A DNA stretch of 64,000 nt. Source: Microbacterium sp. MF43. GTDB lineage: Bacteria; Actinomycetota; Actinomycetes; Actinomycetales; Microbacteriaceae. Positions within the stretch are counted from its first letter, which is position 1. Each line of letters starts with the position of its first letter. Of this stretch, positions 9,701 to 15,541 are shown in pieces. Under the pieces are notes generated by a model that worked only from the letters and a program-made list of their open reading frames with translations, had not been told where the DNA came from and did not search any database. Made by a program: the position numbers and the translations under genes. The DNA lies in contig NZ_JABBDY010000003.1 in the NCBI RefSeq assembly GCF_012847295.1, positions 186,001 through 250,000 on the forward strand, written 5' to 3'.

Positions 9701-10812
9701 CACGCGCCAACCCGGTGCGCGCATCGCTCGTCACGAACCGGCTGCTCAGCAGCGCCGGATCGGCGAAGGAGGTGCGACAGCTCGGCTTCGATCTCTCCCG
9801 CACCGCAGCCGCATACGAGGCCGGTGATTCGCTCGGCGTCGTCGCCGCGAACGCGCCCGGCGTCGTGGAGGAGTGGCTCGAGGTGACCGGACTCGCCTCG
9901 CACGCCGTCGTCGAGGTGGACGGCGAGGAGCGGTTCCTCGTCGACGCGCTGACCAGCCAGCTCGACATCACGCGCATCACCTCGGACCTTCTCGCGTTCG
10001 TCGCCGAGCGCAACTCCGACTCGACCCTCGCGACACTGCTCCGCCGAGAGAACAAGGCGCGCCTCGAGCAGTACCTGTGGAGCATGCAGGCGGTGGACCT
10101 CCTCGCCGAGTTCCCCGTGCGCGCGGACGCTGCCGAGTGGGTCGCGGCGCTCAAGCGCCTGCAGCCGCGCCAGTACTCCATCTCGTCCAGCCCGAAGACG
10201 AGCCCGCACGAAGTGCAGCTGACGGTGTCGGTCGTCCGCTTCGCGACCGAGACGGGAAAGCGGCGCGGCGGCGTCGCCTCGGCGTTCCTGGCGGACACCG
10301 CCGGTGAGGCGCCGGTCCCGATCTACCTGCAGAAGTCCTCGCACTTCCGCCCGCCCGCGGATCCGGACGCGCGCATGATCATGGTCGGACCCGGCACGGG
10401 CATCGCGCCCTTCCGCAGCTTCCTCCACGATCGCCGTGCGGACGGCCACCGCGGACGCAACTGGCTCTTCTTCGGCGAGCAGCATGAGGCGACGGACTTC
10501 TACTACCGCGACGAGCTGACCGCGATGCAGGAGGACGGGTTCCTCACCCGGCTCGACCTCGCGTTCTCCCGGGACCAGCGCCAGAAGATCTACGTTCAGG
10601 ACCGGATGGTCGAGCACGGGGTCGAGCTGTGGCGGTGGCTCGAGGCGGGCGCGCACTTCTACGTGTGCGGCGACGCGAGTCGGATGGCGAAGGACGTCGA
10701 CGACACCCTCGTCCTCATCGCCCAGCGTCACGGCGGCCTCTCCGTCGAGGCGGCCGAGGAGTGGAAGAAGGACCTCGTCGCCGACAGGCGGTACGTGCGC
10801 GACGTCTATTGA
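6730..10812 (+). CDS. Assimilatory nitrate reductase fused to CysJ-like NADPH flavoprotein
   Basis: A 1360-residue, cytoplasmic two-part enzyme predicted to reduce nitrate to nitrite with its own electron supply. The N-terminal part (about 1-720) is a molybdopterin oxidoreductase: [4Fe-4S] ligands C23, C26, C30 and C62, and the likely molybdenum ligand C155 in SNSRLCMASAG, as in NasA/NarB enzymes. The C-terminal part matches the sulfite reductase flavoprotein: flavodoxin/FMN from about 829 (ITVLWGSQTGNAEEVAA), FAD domain with RQYSISSSP, NADPH site MIMVGPGTGIAPFRSF near 1216, and the terminal RYVRDVY of CysJ-type proteins. No separate NasB-type reductase is needed. No twin-arginine signal is seen. 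It stands between rimM and a convergent narK. Such fusions are known in actinobacteria. Confidence 0.93.
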   Translation: MTLVADSLAAGAGVPATELRTVCSYCGVGCGIAVSAQSSAEGARIVKAVGDRLHPANAGRLCTKGATHVDLMHAPGRMTTALVRPSRGEEAVPVSVDAAIADAGSRLRAIVDEHGPDAVAVYVSGQMSIEAQYLSNKLVKGYLRGLHIESNSRLCMASAGTGYKQSLGADGPPGSYEDLDSADLFLVIGSNMEDCHPILFLRMADRLKQGARLIVVDPRRTATADRADLYLPIRPGTDLALLNGLLHLLVAEGAIDDEFIAAHTEGWEAMPALLEDYPPARVAEITGLDEADIRTAARWIAEAGEWMTLWTMGLNQSTQGTWHTNAICNLHLATGAICRPGSGPFSLTGQPNAMGGREMGYMGPGLPGQRAVFDPHDRAFAEEVWGLPAGTIRAEAGPGTVEMYRSMAAGDIKAAWIICTNPVASVANRRTVIEGLEAAELVIVQDVFTETATNAYADILLPATLWVEGEGVMVNSDRTMTLVPRALQPPGEVQPDWVTICAVARAMGFDEGFDFGSAEEVFDEIRRFWNPKTGWDIRGVDYDRLRRGPVQWPAPPGDGEDRHPIRYLNDGVSQALHRDADGATPRLAFATPSRRAQFLPRPHLGPSELPDDDFPWVLNTGRLQHQWHTMTKTGKVAKLVKLNPDPFVELHPADAEREGIVAGDLVEVSSRRGRVVLPAVVTDRVRPGCCFAPFHWNDEQGEYLTVNAVTSDAVDPASLQPEFKYAAVALRRVDPAPERAPDAAADHPDVAAVAGLAGAPRLTEAESAYVGGFFTALEAAPPAEGLVPQLPDSAPLGAVARAWLDGVLAGLYSRAPRGSAVPDARPDGITVLWGSQTGNAEEVAATCAATLTARGLPVRTVSMVDMTAAELAEVRRLLVVTSTFGDGGPPDNAADLWDQLRGDDAPSLDGLHYAVFAIGDPSYDDFCGHGRRIDERLSALGATAIVPRVDCEPDYADPAAAWLGNVIAAWAEGEASVPSAAAAPATRRLFTRANPVRASLVTNRLLSSAGSAKEVRQLGFDLSRTAAAYEAGDSLGVVAANAPGVVEEWLEVTGLASHAVVEVDGEERFLVDALTSQLDITRITSDLLAFVAERNSDSTLATLLRRENKARLEQYLWSMQAVDLLAEFPVRADAAEWVAALKRLQPRQYSISSSPKTSPHEVQLTVSVVRFATETGKRRGGVASAFLADTAGEAPVPIYLQKSSHFRPPADPDARMIMVGPGTGIAPFRSFLHDRRADGHRGRNWLFFGEQHEATDFYYRDELTAMQEDGFLTRLDLAFSRDQRQKIYVQDRMVEHGVELWRWLEAGAHFYVCGDASRMAKDVDDTLVLIAQRHGGLSVEAAEEWKKDLVADRRYVRDVY

Positions 10813-10924
10813 CCGAGCTCTGGCGTCGAAGAACCAGGAGACGCACTGGCCGGGATCTTCTTCCGCGAGGGTCGGGGAGGGGTGAGTTTCCTGGCGTCTG
10901 CGCAGCATCGCGCGCGACGCACCA

Positions 10925-10956
10925 AGGCGGCCGCACCCGATCGGATGCGGCCGCCT
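10925..10956. terminator. Bidirectional terminator between nas and narK
   Basis: A perfect 11-bp inverted repeat, AGGCGGCCGCA (10925-10935) and TGCGGCCGCCT (10946-10956), with a 10-base loop, lies between two convergent genes. It lacks a long T-run on either side, as is common for GC-rich actinobacterial terminators, so strength is uncertain. Confidence 0.75.
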
Positions 10957-10968
10957 CTGCTTCCGGCG

Positions 10969-12390
10969 TCAGATGCGCTGGAGCGCGAGCGACTTCCGGG
11001 GGATGACGTACACGAGAACGGTGAGCACCATGAGCCCCACATAGGCGGCGACGAAGCCGTAGAAGGCCGCGGTGTAGCCGCCGGTGGCGAGCTGCGAGGC
11101 GTTGAGCACCTGCGGCACGAGGAATCCGCCGTAGGCGCCGATGGCCGAGATGAGCCCGAGCGCGGCGGCAGCCTTCCGCTGGATCCTGATGCCGCCGGGC
11201 GTGCCCGGGAGGGCTCCCGTCGCCAGCCCTCGCGCGGCGAAGATGCTCGGGATCATCCGGTATGTCGAGCCGTTTCCCATCCCCGTGGCGGCGAACAGGA
11301 CGAGGAAGCAGGCGAGGAAGACCCAGAAGTTCTGCAGCGGAAGTGTCCAGATGAGGGACAGCGCCCCCAGAGCCATGATCGAGAAGGCGCCGACCGTGAC
11401 GCGCGCGCCGCCGAAGCGGTCGGCGAGCCGGCCGCCGTACGGCCGCGCCAGCGATCCGACCAGCGCGCCGAGGAACGCCAGTGACACGGCCGCCTGACCC
11501 ACCTGGAAGGTCGAGAAGCTCGGGAACTGATCGGCGATGAGCTTGGGGAAGACGCTCGCGAAGCCGATGAACGAGCCGAACGTGCCGATGTAGAGCAGCG
11601 CCATCAGCCACAGATGCGGCTCGCGGAGCGCCGCCGCCGATCCGGCGAAGTCGGCCTTGGCCGAGGAGAGGTTGTCCATGTAGCGCCACGCACCCCAGAT
11701 GGCGACGAGGATCAGCGGGATCCACATCCAGCCCGCCAGTGCGATGTTGAGGGTCGCGCCTGCCCCGATCGTCACCGCGATCGGCACGGCGAACTGCGCA
11801 ACCGAGGTGCCGAGGTTGCCGCCGGCGGCGTTGAGGCCGAGCGCCCAGCCCTTCTCCTTCTGCGGGAAGAAGTAGGTGATGTTGGCCATCGAGCTGGCGA
11901 AGTTGCCCCCGCCGACGCCGCCGAGTGCGGCGACGAGCAGCAGGACGCCGAACGGCGTCTCGGGGTTCGACACGACGATCCCCAGCAGCACGGCCGGGAT
12001 CAGCAGCAGCGCAGCTGAGACGATCGTCCAGTTGCGGCCGCCGAAGATCGCGACCATGAAGGTGTAGGGGAAGCGGAGCGTTGCGCCGACCAGGCTCGGC
12101 AGCGAGATGAGCCAGAACAGCTGCGAGCTGGAGAGCTCGAAGCCGGCCGCGGGCAGCATCACGACGACGATGCTCCACAGCTGCCAGATGATGAAGCCGA
12201 GGAACTCGGCGAAGATCGACCAGCCGAGGTTGCGCCGGGCGATGGAGCGGCCCTGGCTCTGCCAGAACGCCGTGTTCTCGGGATTCCAGCCGTCGATCCA
12301 GCGGCCGGAGCGATGGGTGAGTTCGACCGCGGATGCGGCCTCGGGCGGAGCTGCGACATCCGTCGTGGACGGAGTGACGGTCGTGGTCAT
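10969..12390 (-). CDS. narK: NarK-type nitrate/nitrite transporter (MFS)
   Basis: A 473-residue major-facilitator protein with about 12 membrane helices. Both nitrate-signature regions are present: GGVGGGNFASSMANITYFFP with the following GWALGLNAAGGNLG in the first half, and PGTPGGIRIQRKAAAALGLISAIGAYGGFLVP in the second. It would bring nitrate in, or exchange it for nitrite, for the neighbouring reductases. The ATG at 12390 has a strong AGGAGG four bases upstream. Its upstream region carries the same phased array as nas and nirB, so co-regulation with them is expected. It is convergent with nas and divergent from trmD. Confidence 0.95.
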   Translation of the reverse strand: MTTTVTPSTTDVAAPPEAASAVELTHRSGRWIDGWNPENTAFWQSQGRSIARRNLGWSIFAEFLGFIIWQLWSIVVVMLPAAGFELSSSQLFWLISLPSLVGATLRFPYTFMVAIFGGRNWTIVSAALLLIPAVLLGIVVSNPETPFGVLLLVAALGGVGGGNFASSMANITYFFPQKEKGWALGLNAAGGNLGTSVAQFAVPIAVTIGAGATLNIALAGWMWIPLILVAIWGAWRYMDNLSSAKADFAGSAAALREPHLWLMALLYIGTFGSFIGFASVFPKLIADQFPSFSTFQVGQAAVSLAFLGALVGSLARPYGGRLADRFGGARVTVGAFSIMALGALSLIWTLPLQNFWVFLACFLVLFAATGMGNGSTYRMIPSIFAARGLATGALPGTPGGIRIQRKAAAALGLISAIGAYGGFLVPQVLNASQLATGGYTAAFYGFVAAYVGLMVLTVLVYVIPRKSLALQRI

Positions 12391-12418
12391 GACGCCTCCT
12401 CAGGTGAAGTGTGCCTTC

Positions 12419-12484
12419 ACCGTATGAAGGGGGTGTTTCCGCCCTGCGACCCCGGCGGTTACTTCTCGGTCAAGGTTCGGTCAC
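12419..12484 (-). promoter_or_regulatory. narK promoter: five-site 11-bp-phased array plus -10 box
   Basis: Read on the minus strand from 12484: GTGAC-N6-TTGAC-N6-GTAAC-N6-GGTCG-N6-GGAAA, ending at 12436, followed after 11 bases by TACGGT (12424-12419), a TANNNT -10 box. That leaves a leader of about 20 bases containing AGGAGG before the ATG. The order, period and distance to the -10 box match the nas and nirB promoters. GAAAC read one base further on (12439-12435) matches the GlnR b-site. Confidence 0.72.
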
Positions 12485-12541
12485 CGGGCCTCCCGAGGCC
12501 GGTGAGGCCCCCGTCACACGTCGGAAACATGGGCGGATGCC

Positions 12542-12547
12542 TAGACT
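12542..12547 (+). promoter_or_regulatory. -10 box (TAGACT) of trmD
   Basis: TAGACT ends 7 bases before the ATG at 12555, with no Shine-Dalgarno sequence, pointing to a leaderless trmD mRNA. An independent promoter makes sense because trmD has been separated from rpsP-khpA-rimM. The -35 region is not recognisable and lies near the narK array. Confidence 0.6.
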
Positions 12548-12554
12548 CGAACCC

Positions 12555-13232
12555 ATGCGCGTCGACATCGTCACGATCTTCCCGGCGTTCTTCGACGTGC
12601 TCGACGTCTCGCTCATCGGCAAGGCCCGCGACCGGGGCATCCTCGACATGCACGTGCACGATCTGCGCGACTGGGCGCACGACCGCCACCGCACCGTCGA
12701 TGACACCCCGTACGGCGGGGGAGCCGGCATGGTCATGAAACCCGAGCCGTGGGGCGAGGCTCTCGACGCGATCCTCACCGACGACGCCGTGCTGCTCGTT
12801 CCGTCGCCGGCGGGGGAGCTGTTCACTCAGGCGTTCGCGAGGGAGCTCGCGCAGGAGAGGCATCTCGTGTTCGCCTGCGGACGATACGAGGGGATCGACC
12901 AGCGCGTCGTCGACCATTACGCCGAGCGCGGACGCGTGCGGCTCGTGAGCCTGGGCGACTATGTGCTCAACGGCGGGGAGGTCGCCGCAATGGCGGTCGT
13001 GGAGGCGGTGTCGCGGCTGGTCCCCGGCGTGGTCGGCAACCCCGAGAGCCTGGTCGAGGAGTCGCATGAGGACGGCCTGCTCGAGTACCCGAGCTACACC
13101 AAGCCCGCCGTGTGGCGCGGCCACGAGGTGCCGCCGATCCTGCTCAGTGGCAATCACGGCGCGATCGCGGCGTGGCGGCGCGAGCAGAGCCTCGAGCGGA
13201 CCCGGGCGCACCGACCCGATCTGCTCACCTGA
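12555..13232 (+). CDS. trmD: tRNA (guanine-37-N1) methyltransferase TrmD
   Basis: Methylates G37 beside the anticodon and so prevents +1 frameshifting; SpoU/TrmD trefoil-knot enzyme using S-adenosylmethionine. The 225-residue protein shows [32 protein letters not shown], the knot region [28 protein letters not shown], and the C-terminal substrate-binding region [21 protein letters not shown] at 12555 fits the universal TrmD N-terminus; longer in-frame extensions are not conserved. It ends four bases before the convergent nnaR stop. Its isolation from rimM by nitrate genes is unusual. Confidence 0.97.
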   Translation: MRVDIVTIFPAFFDVLDVSLIGKARDRGILDMHVHDLRDWAHDRHRTVDDTPYGGGAGMVMKPEPWGEALDAILTDDAVLLVPSPAGELFTQAFARELAQERHLVFACGRYEGIDQRVVDHYAERGRVRLVSLGDYVLNGGEVAAMAVVEAVSRLVPGVVGNPESLVEESHEDGLLEYPSYTKPAVWRGHEVPPILLSGNHGAIAAWRREQSLERTRAHRPDLLT

Positions 13233-13236
13233 GCGA

Positions 13237-14385
13237 TCAGGCGGATGCCTCGGCAGGATCGAGCACGTTGAGCCGGTAGCCCCGCTTGACCACGGTCTTG
13301 ATGAGATCGGGCACGCCGATGGCCTCTCGCACGCGGGCGACCGCCATCTCCACCGCGTGGGTGTTCTCGCCGGAGCGGGGGAGGGCGCCCTGCAGGCGCT
13401 GGCGTGAGACGACTCCTCCGCGCGCGGCGAAGAGGGCGGCGAGGATGTCTGTCCCGGTCCGGGACAGCGGCACGTGCACGCCGTCCAGCACGGCTCCCGT
13501 GCTCCGAAGTTCGAGGCGCCCGGCGGTCGTCGGCAGCGACGCCGCGTGGCCGCCGCCGAAGTGGGTGACGACGGCGCGGACGAGCGATCCCAGGCGACCT
13601 CGCTCGGCGATCTGTGGAGCGATGCCCGCGGCGACCAGAGGACCGGCCGTGATCGGCCCGACGGCGGCGAGGAGGACTCGTCCTGCTTCGGCCAGCCCGA
13701 CGATGTCGTCGAGCACTCCCTCCCGCGCGGCGGCGGCCAGCCATTCCGCCGCGCCGGGTGCCGACGTGAAGAGCACCGCGTCCACGTCGCCCATCGCGGT
13801 CGCGGTGACCGAGCGGCAGACGGCCACGGCGTCCGGCGGCGGTCCCCAGCGGTAGACGGTGAGGCTCACCACGTCGGCGCCGGCGGCGTGGAAGAGCTCG
13901 TCCAGTCCGTCCGCCCCTGAGCCGTGGTGCTGCACGGCGACGCGGCGGCCGCGCACGCCCTCCGCGAGCAGGTAGTCGCCGAGTTCGGCGGATGTCTCGG
14001 ACTCGGCGACCCAGTCGGCGGTGAAGCCGGCCTGCTGGATCGCGCCACGCGCCTTGGGTCCTCGCGCCACGATCTGGGCCCCCGCGATGGCGCTCTGGAG
14101 ATCATCCAGGAGACCCGCCTCGTCGGCCGCCTCCATCCAGCCGCGGAATCCGACGCCCGTCGTCGCGACCACGATGTCCGGCGGACTCTCGATCAGCTCG
14201 CGCGTGCGTGCGATGAGGGCCTCGTCGTCGATGTGCGGCACGATCGTCAGCGCGGGTGCGTGGCGCACGGCAGCCCCGTGACGCTCCAGCGCGGCGGCGA
14301 GCTCGAGCGAGCGCCGGTCGACGGCGATCACGACGGTGCACCCGTCGAGGGCGGCGGAGAGGGCGGGGCGAGGCGCGGTGTTCAC
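13237..14385 (-). CDS. nnaR: NnaR-like regulator: uroporphyrinogen-III synthase domain plus OmpR-type winged helix
   Basis: A 382-residue two-domain protein. Residues about 15-265 resemble uroporphyrinogen-III synthase HemD (PDIVVATTGVGFRGWMEAA, DAVLFTSAPGAAEWL). From about 295 to the end is an OmpR/PhoB-like winged helix (VPLSRTGTDILAALFAARGG... HAVEMAVARVREAIG... TVVKRGYRLNVL). This is the architecture of NnaR, the nitrate/nitrite assimilation regulator of Streptomyces and mycobacteria that works with GlnR. GTG at 14385 overlaps the cobA stop by four bases; it closes the nirB-nirD-cobA-nnaR operon. Likely role: activate nas, narK and nirB through the 11-bp-phased arrays (inference). It might keep HemD activity and sense a tetrapyrrole, but that is not shown here. 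Confidence 0.85.
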   Translation of the reverse strand: MNTAPRPALSAALDGCTVVIAVDRRSLELAAALERHGAAVRHAPALTIVPHIDDEALIARTRELIESPPDIVVATTGVGFRGWMEAADEAGLLDDLQSAIAGAQIVARGPKARGAIQQAGFTADWVAESETSAELGDYLLAEGVRGRRVAVQHHGSGADGLDELFHAAGADVVSLTVYRWGPPPDAVAVCRSVTATAMGDVDAVLFTSAPGAAEWLAAAAREGVLDDIVGLAEAGRVLLAAVGPITAGPLVAAGIAPQIAERGRLGSLVRAVVTHFGGGHAASLPTTAGRLELRSTGAVLDGVHVPLSRTGTDILAALFAARGGVVSRQRLQGALPRSGENTHAVEMAVARVREAIGVPDLIKTVVKRGYRLNVLDPAEASA

Positions 14386-15146
14386 GGTGTCCGGCTGTCG
14401 ATCCCGGAGCGTGCCGAGAGCAGGTCGGGAACGAGCATGCCGGCGCGGGCGACATCGCCCACGACGATGACCGCGGGGTTGCGCACGCCGATGCGCCCCG
14501 CATCTATGACGATCGCCGCGAGCGTGCTGCGGGTCGTGCGCTGGTCGGCGTGGTGACCGCGCTCGACGATTGCGACGGGCCGCTCCGGGGGCACCCCGGC
14601 GCGGAGAGCATCGGCGACGAGACGGGGAAGCGCGCCAACGCCCATGAGGATCACCGTCGTGACGCTCTCCTCCGCGAGCGCCGCCAGGGTCGCGGGTGTG
14701 ATCTCGGACTGCCCGTTCACGATGTGCACCGCCGACGCGACGCCGCGATGGGTCACCGGGATCCCCGCGGCCGCGGGCACGGCGACGGCGCTGGTGATGC
14801 CCGGAACGACGGCGACGGGGATGCCGGCCGCCACGCACGCGACGACCTCCTCGCCGCCCCTGCCGAAGACGAAGGGGTCGCCCCCCTTGAGCCTCACCAC
14901 GCGCTTGCCGGCGCGCGCACGGTCGACGAGGATCGCGTTGATCTCGTCTTGCGGAACGGGATGGTGCCCGGGGAGCTTGCCGACGTCGATGACCTCGGCT
15001 CCCGGCTGCAGGTGAGGACGGACATCGGTGGGGCCGAGCCGGTCCATCACCACGACGTCGGCTTGCGCGAGCAGGCGCCACGCCCGCACCGTCATCAGGT
15101 CGATCGGTCCTGGGCCGCCGCCCACGAGGTCGACGCGCCCGGTCAT
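14382..15146 (-). CDS. cobA: Uroporphyrinogen-III C-methyltransferase (SUMT)
   Basis: Adds two methyl groups to uroporphyrinogen III to give precorrin-2, the first step to the sirohaem that nitrite reductase needs. The 254-residue protein covers a single SUMT domain: VDLVGGGPGPIDLMTVRAWRLL at the N-terminus, VVRLKGGDPFVFGRGGEE, VVPGITSAVAVPAAAGIPVTHRG, and a C-terminal ERPVAIVERG segment. No CysG-type dehydrogenase/ferrochelatase part is attached, so another gene must complete sirohaem. ATG overlaps the nirD stop (ATGA), and its own stop overlaps the nnaR start. Confidence 0.95.
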   Translation of the reverse strand: MTGRVDLVGGGPGPIDLMTVRAWRLLAQADVVVMDRLGPTDVRPHLQPGAEVIDVGKLPGHHPVPQDEINAILVDRARAGKRVVRLKGGDPFVFGRGGEEVVACVAAGIPVAVVPGITSAVAVPAAAGIPVTHRGVASAVHIVNGQSEITPATLAALAEESVTTVILMGVGALPRLVADALRAGVPPERPVAIVERGHHADQRTTRSTLAAIVIDAGRIGVRNPAVIVVGDVARAGMLVPDLLSARSGIDSRTP

Positions 15147-15541
15147 GATTCCGACTCCCAGCGCACGAGCACCTCGCCGTCACGCACGGCGACCGGCCAC
15201 ACGCCGAGGGCCGCGGGCTGCTTGCCCTGCGTGTCGAGGCAGATGCCGGTGCGCAGATCGAAGACCTGCTTGTACATCGGCGAGGCGACCGTCGGGGCAT
15301 CCTGCCGGGTTCCGACGATGCCGCGGGAGATCACGTTCGCCCGGCTGTACGGGTCGAAGTTCGACACCGCGTGCACGCGCCCGGGCCTGCCGTCGTCGCC
15401 GCGCAGCAGGAAGAGCGCGATCTGCGTGCCCCCGAGGAGGGCGGCGCGTCCGCGTTCCACCTCCAGGTCTTCGAGTGCGCAGACGCGGACCCAGCCTTCG
15501 GGTGCGTCGGTTGCCGCGGTCTGCGGATCGACGAGTGTCAT
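15143..15541 (-). CDS. nirD: Nitrite reductase small subunit NirD
   Basis: A 132-residue Rieske-fold subunit of NAD(P)H-dependent nitrite reductase. The fold is recognisable (WVRVCALEDLEVERGRAALLGGTQIALFLL... VHAVSNFDPYSRANVISRGIVG... ASPMYKQVFDLRTGICLDTQGK), but the two CxH iron-sulfur ligand motifs of true Rieske proteins are absent, as in E. coli NirD. ATG at 15541 overlaps the nirB stop by four bases and the stop overlaps the cobA start, so the subunits are made in a coupled manner. Confidence 0.95.
   Translation of the reverse strand: MTLVDPQTAATDAPEGWVRVCALEDLEVERGRAALLGGTQIALFLLRGDDGRPGRVHAVSNFDPYSRANVISRGIVGTRQDAPTVASPMYKQVFDLRTGICLDTQGKQPAALGVWPVAVRDGEVLVRWESES

Noticed and set aside
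6637-10908. A 1423-codon open frame on the minus strand opposite nas
   Set aside because: It mirrors the nas gene; in high-GC DNA the antisense frame often stays open. The translation is Arg/Val/Gly-rich without any family motif, and the plus-strand enzyme is unmistakable.
13237-14385. Plain HemD enzyme as the call for the last nir-operon gene
   Set aside because: The C-terminal OmpR-type winged helix and the nitrate context fit the NnaR architecture better than a simple biosynthetic enzyme.
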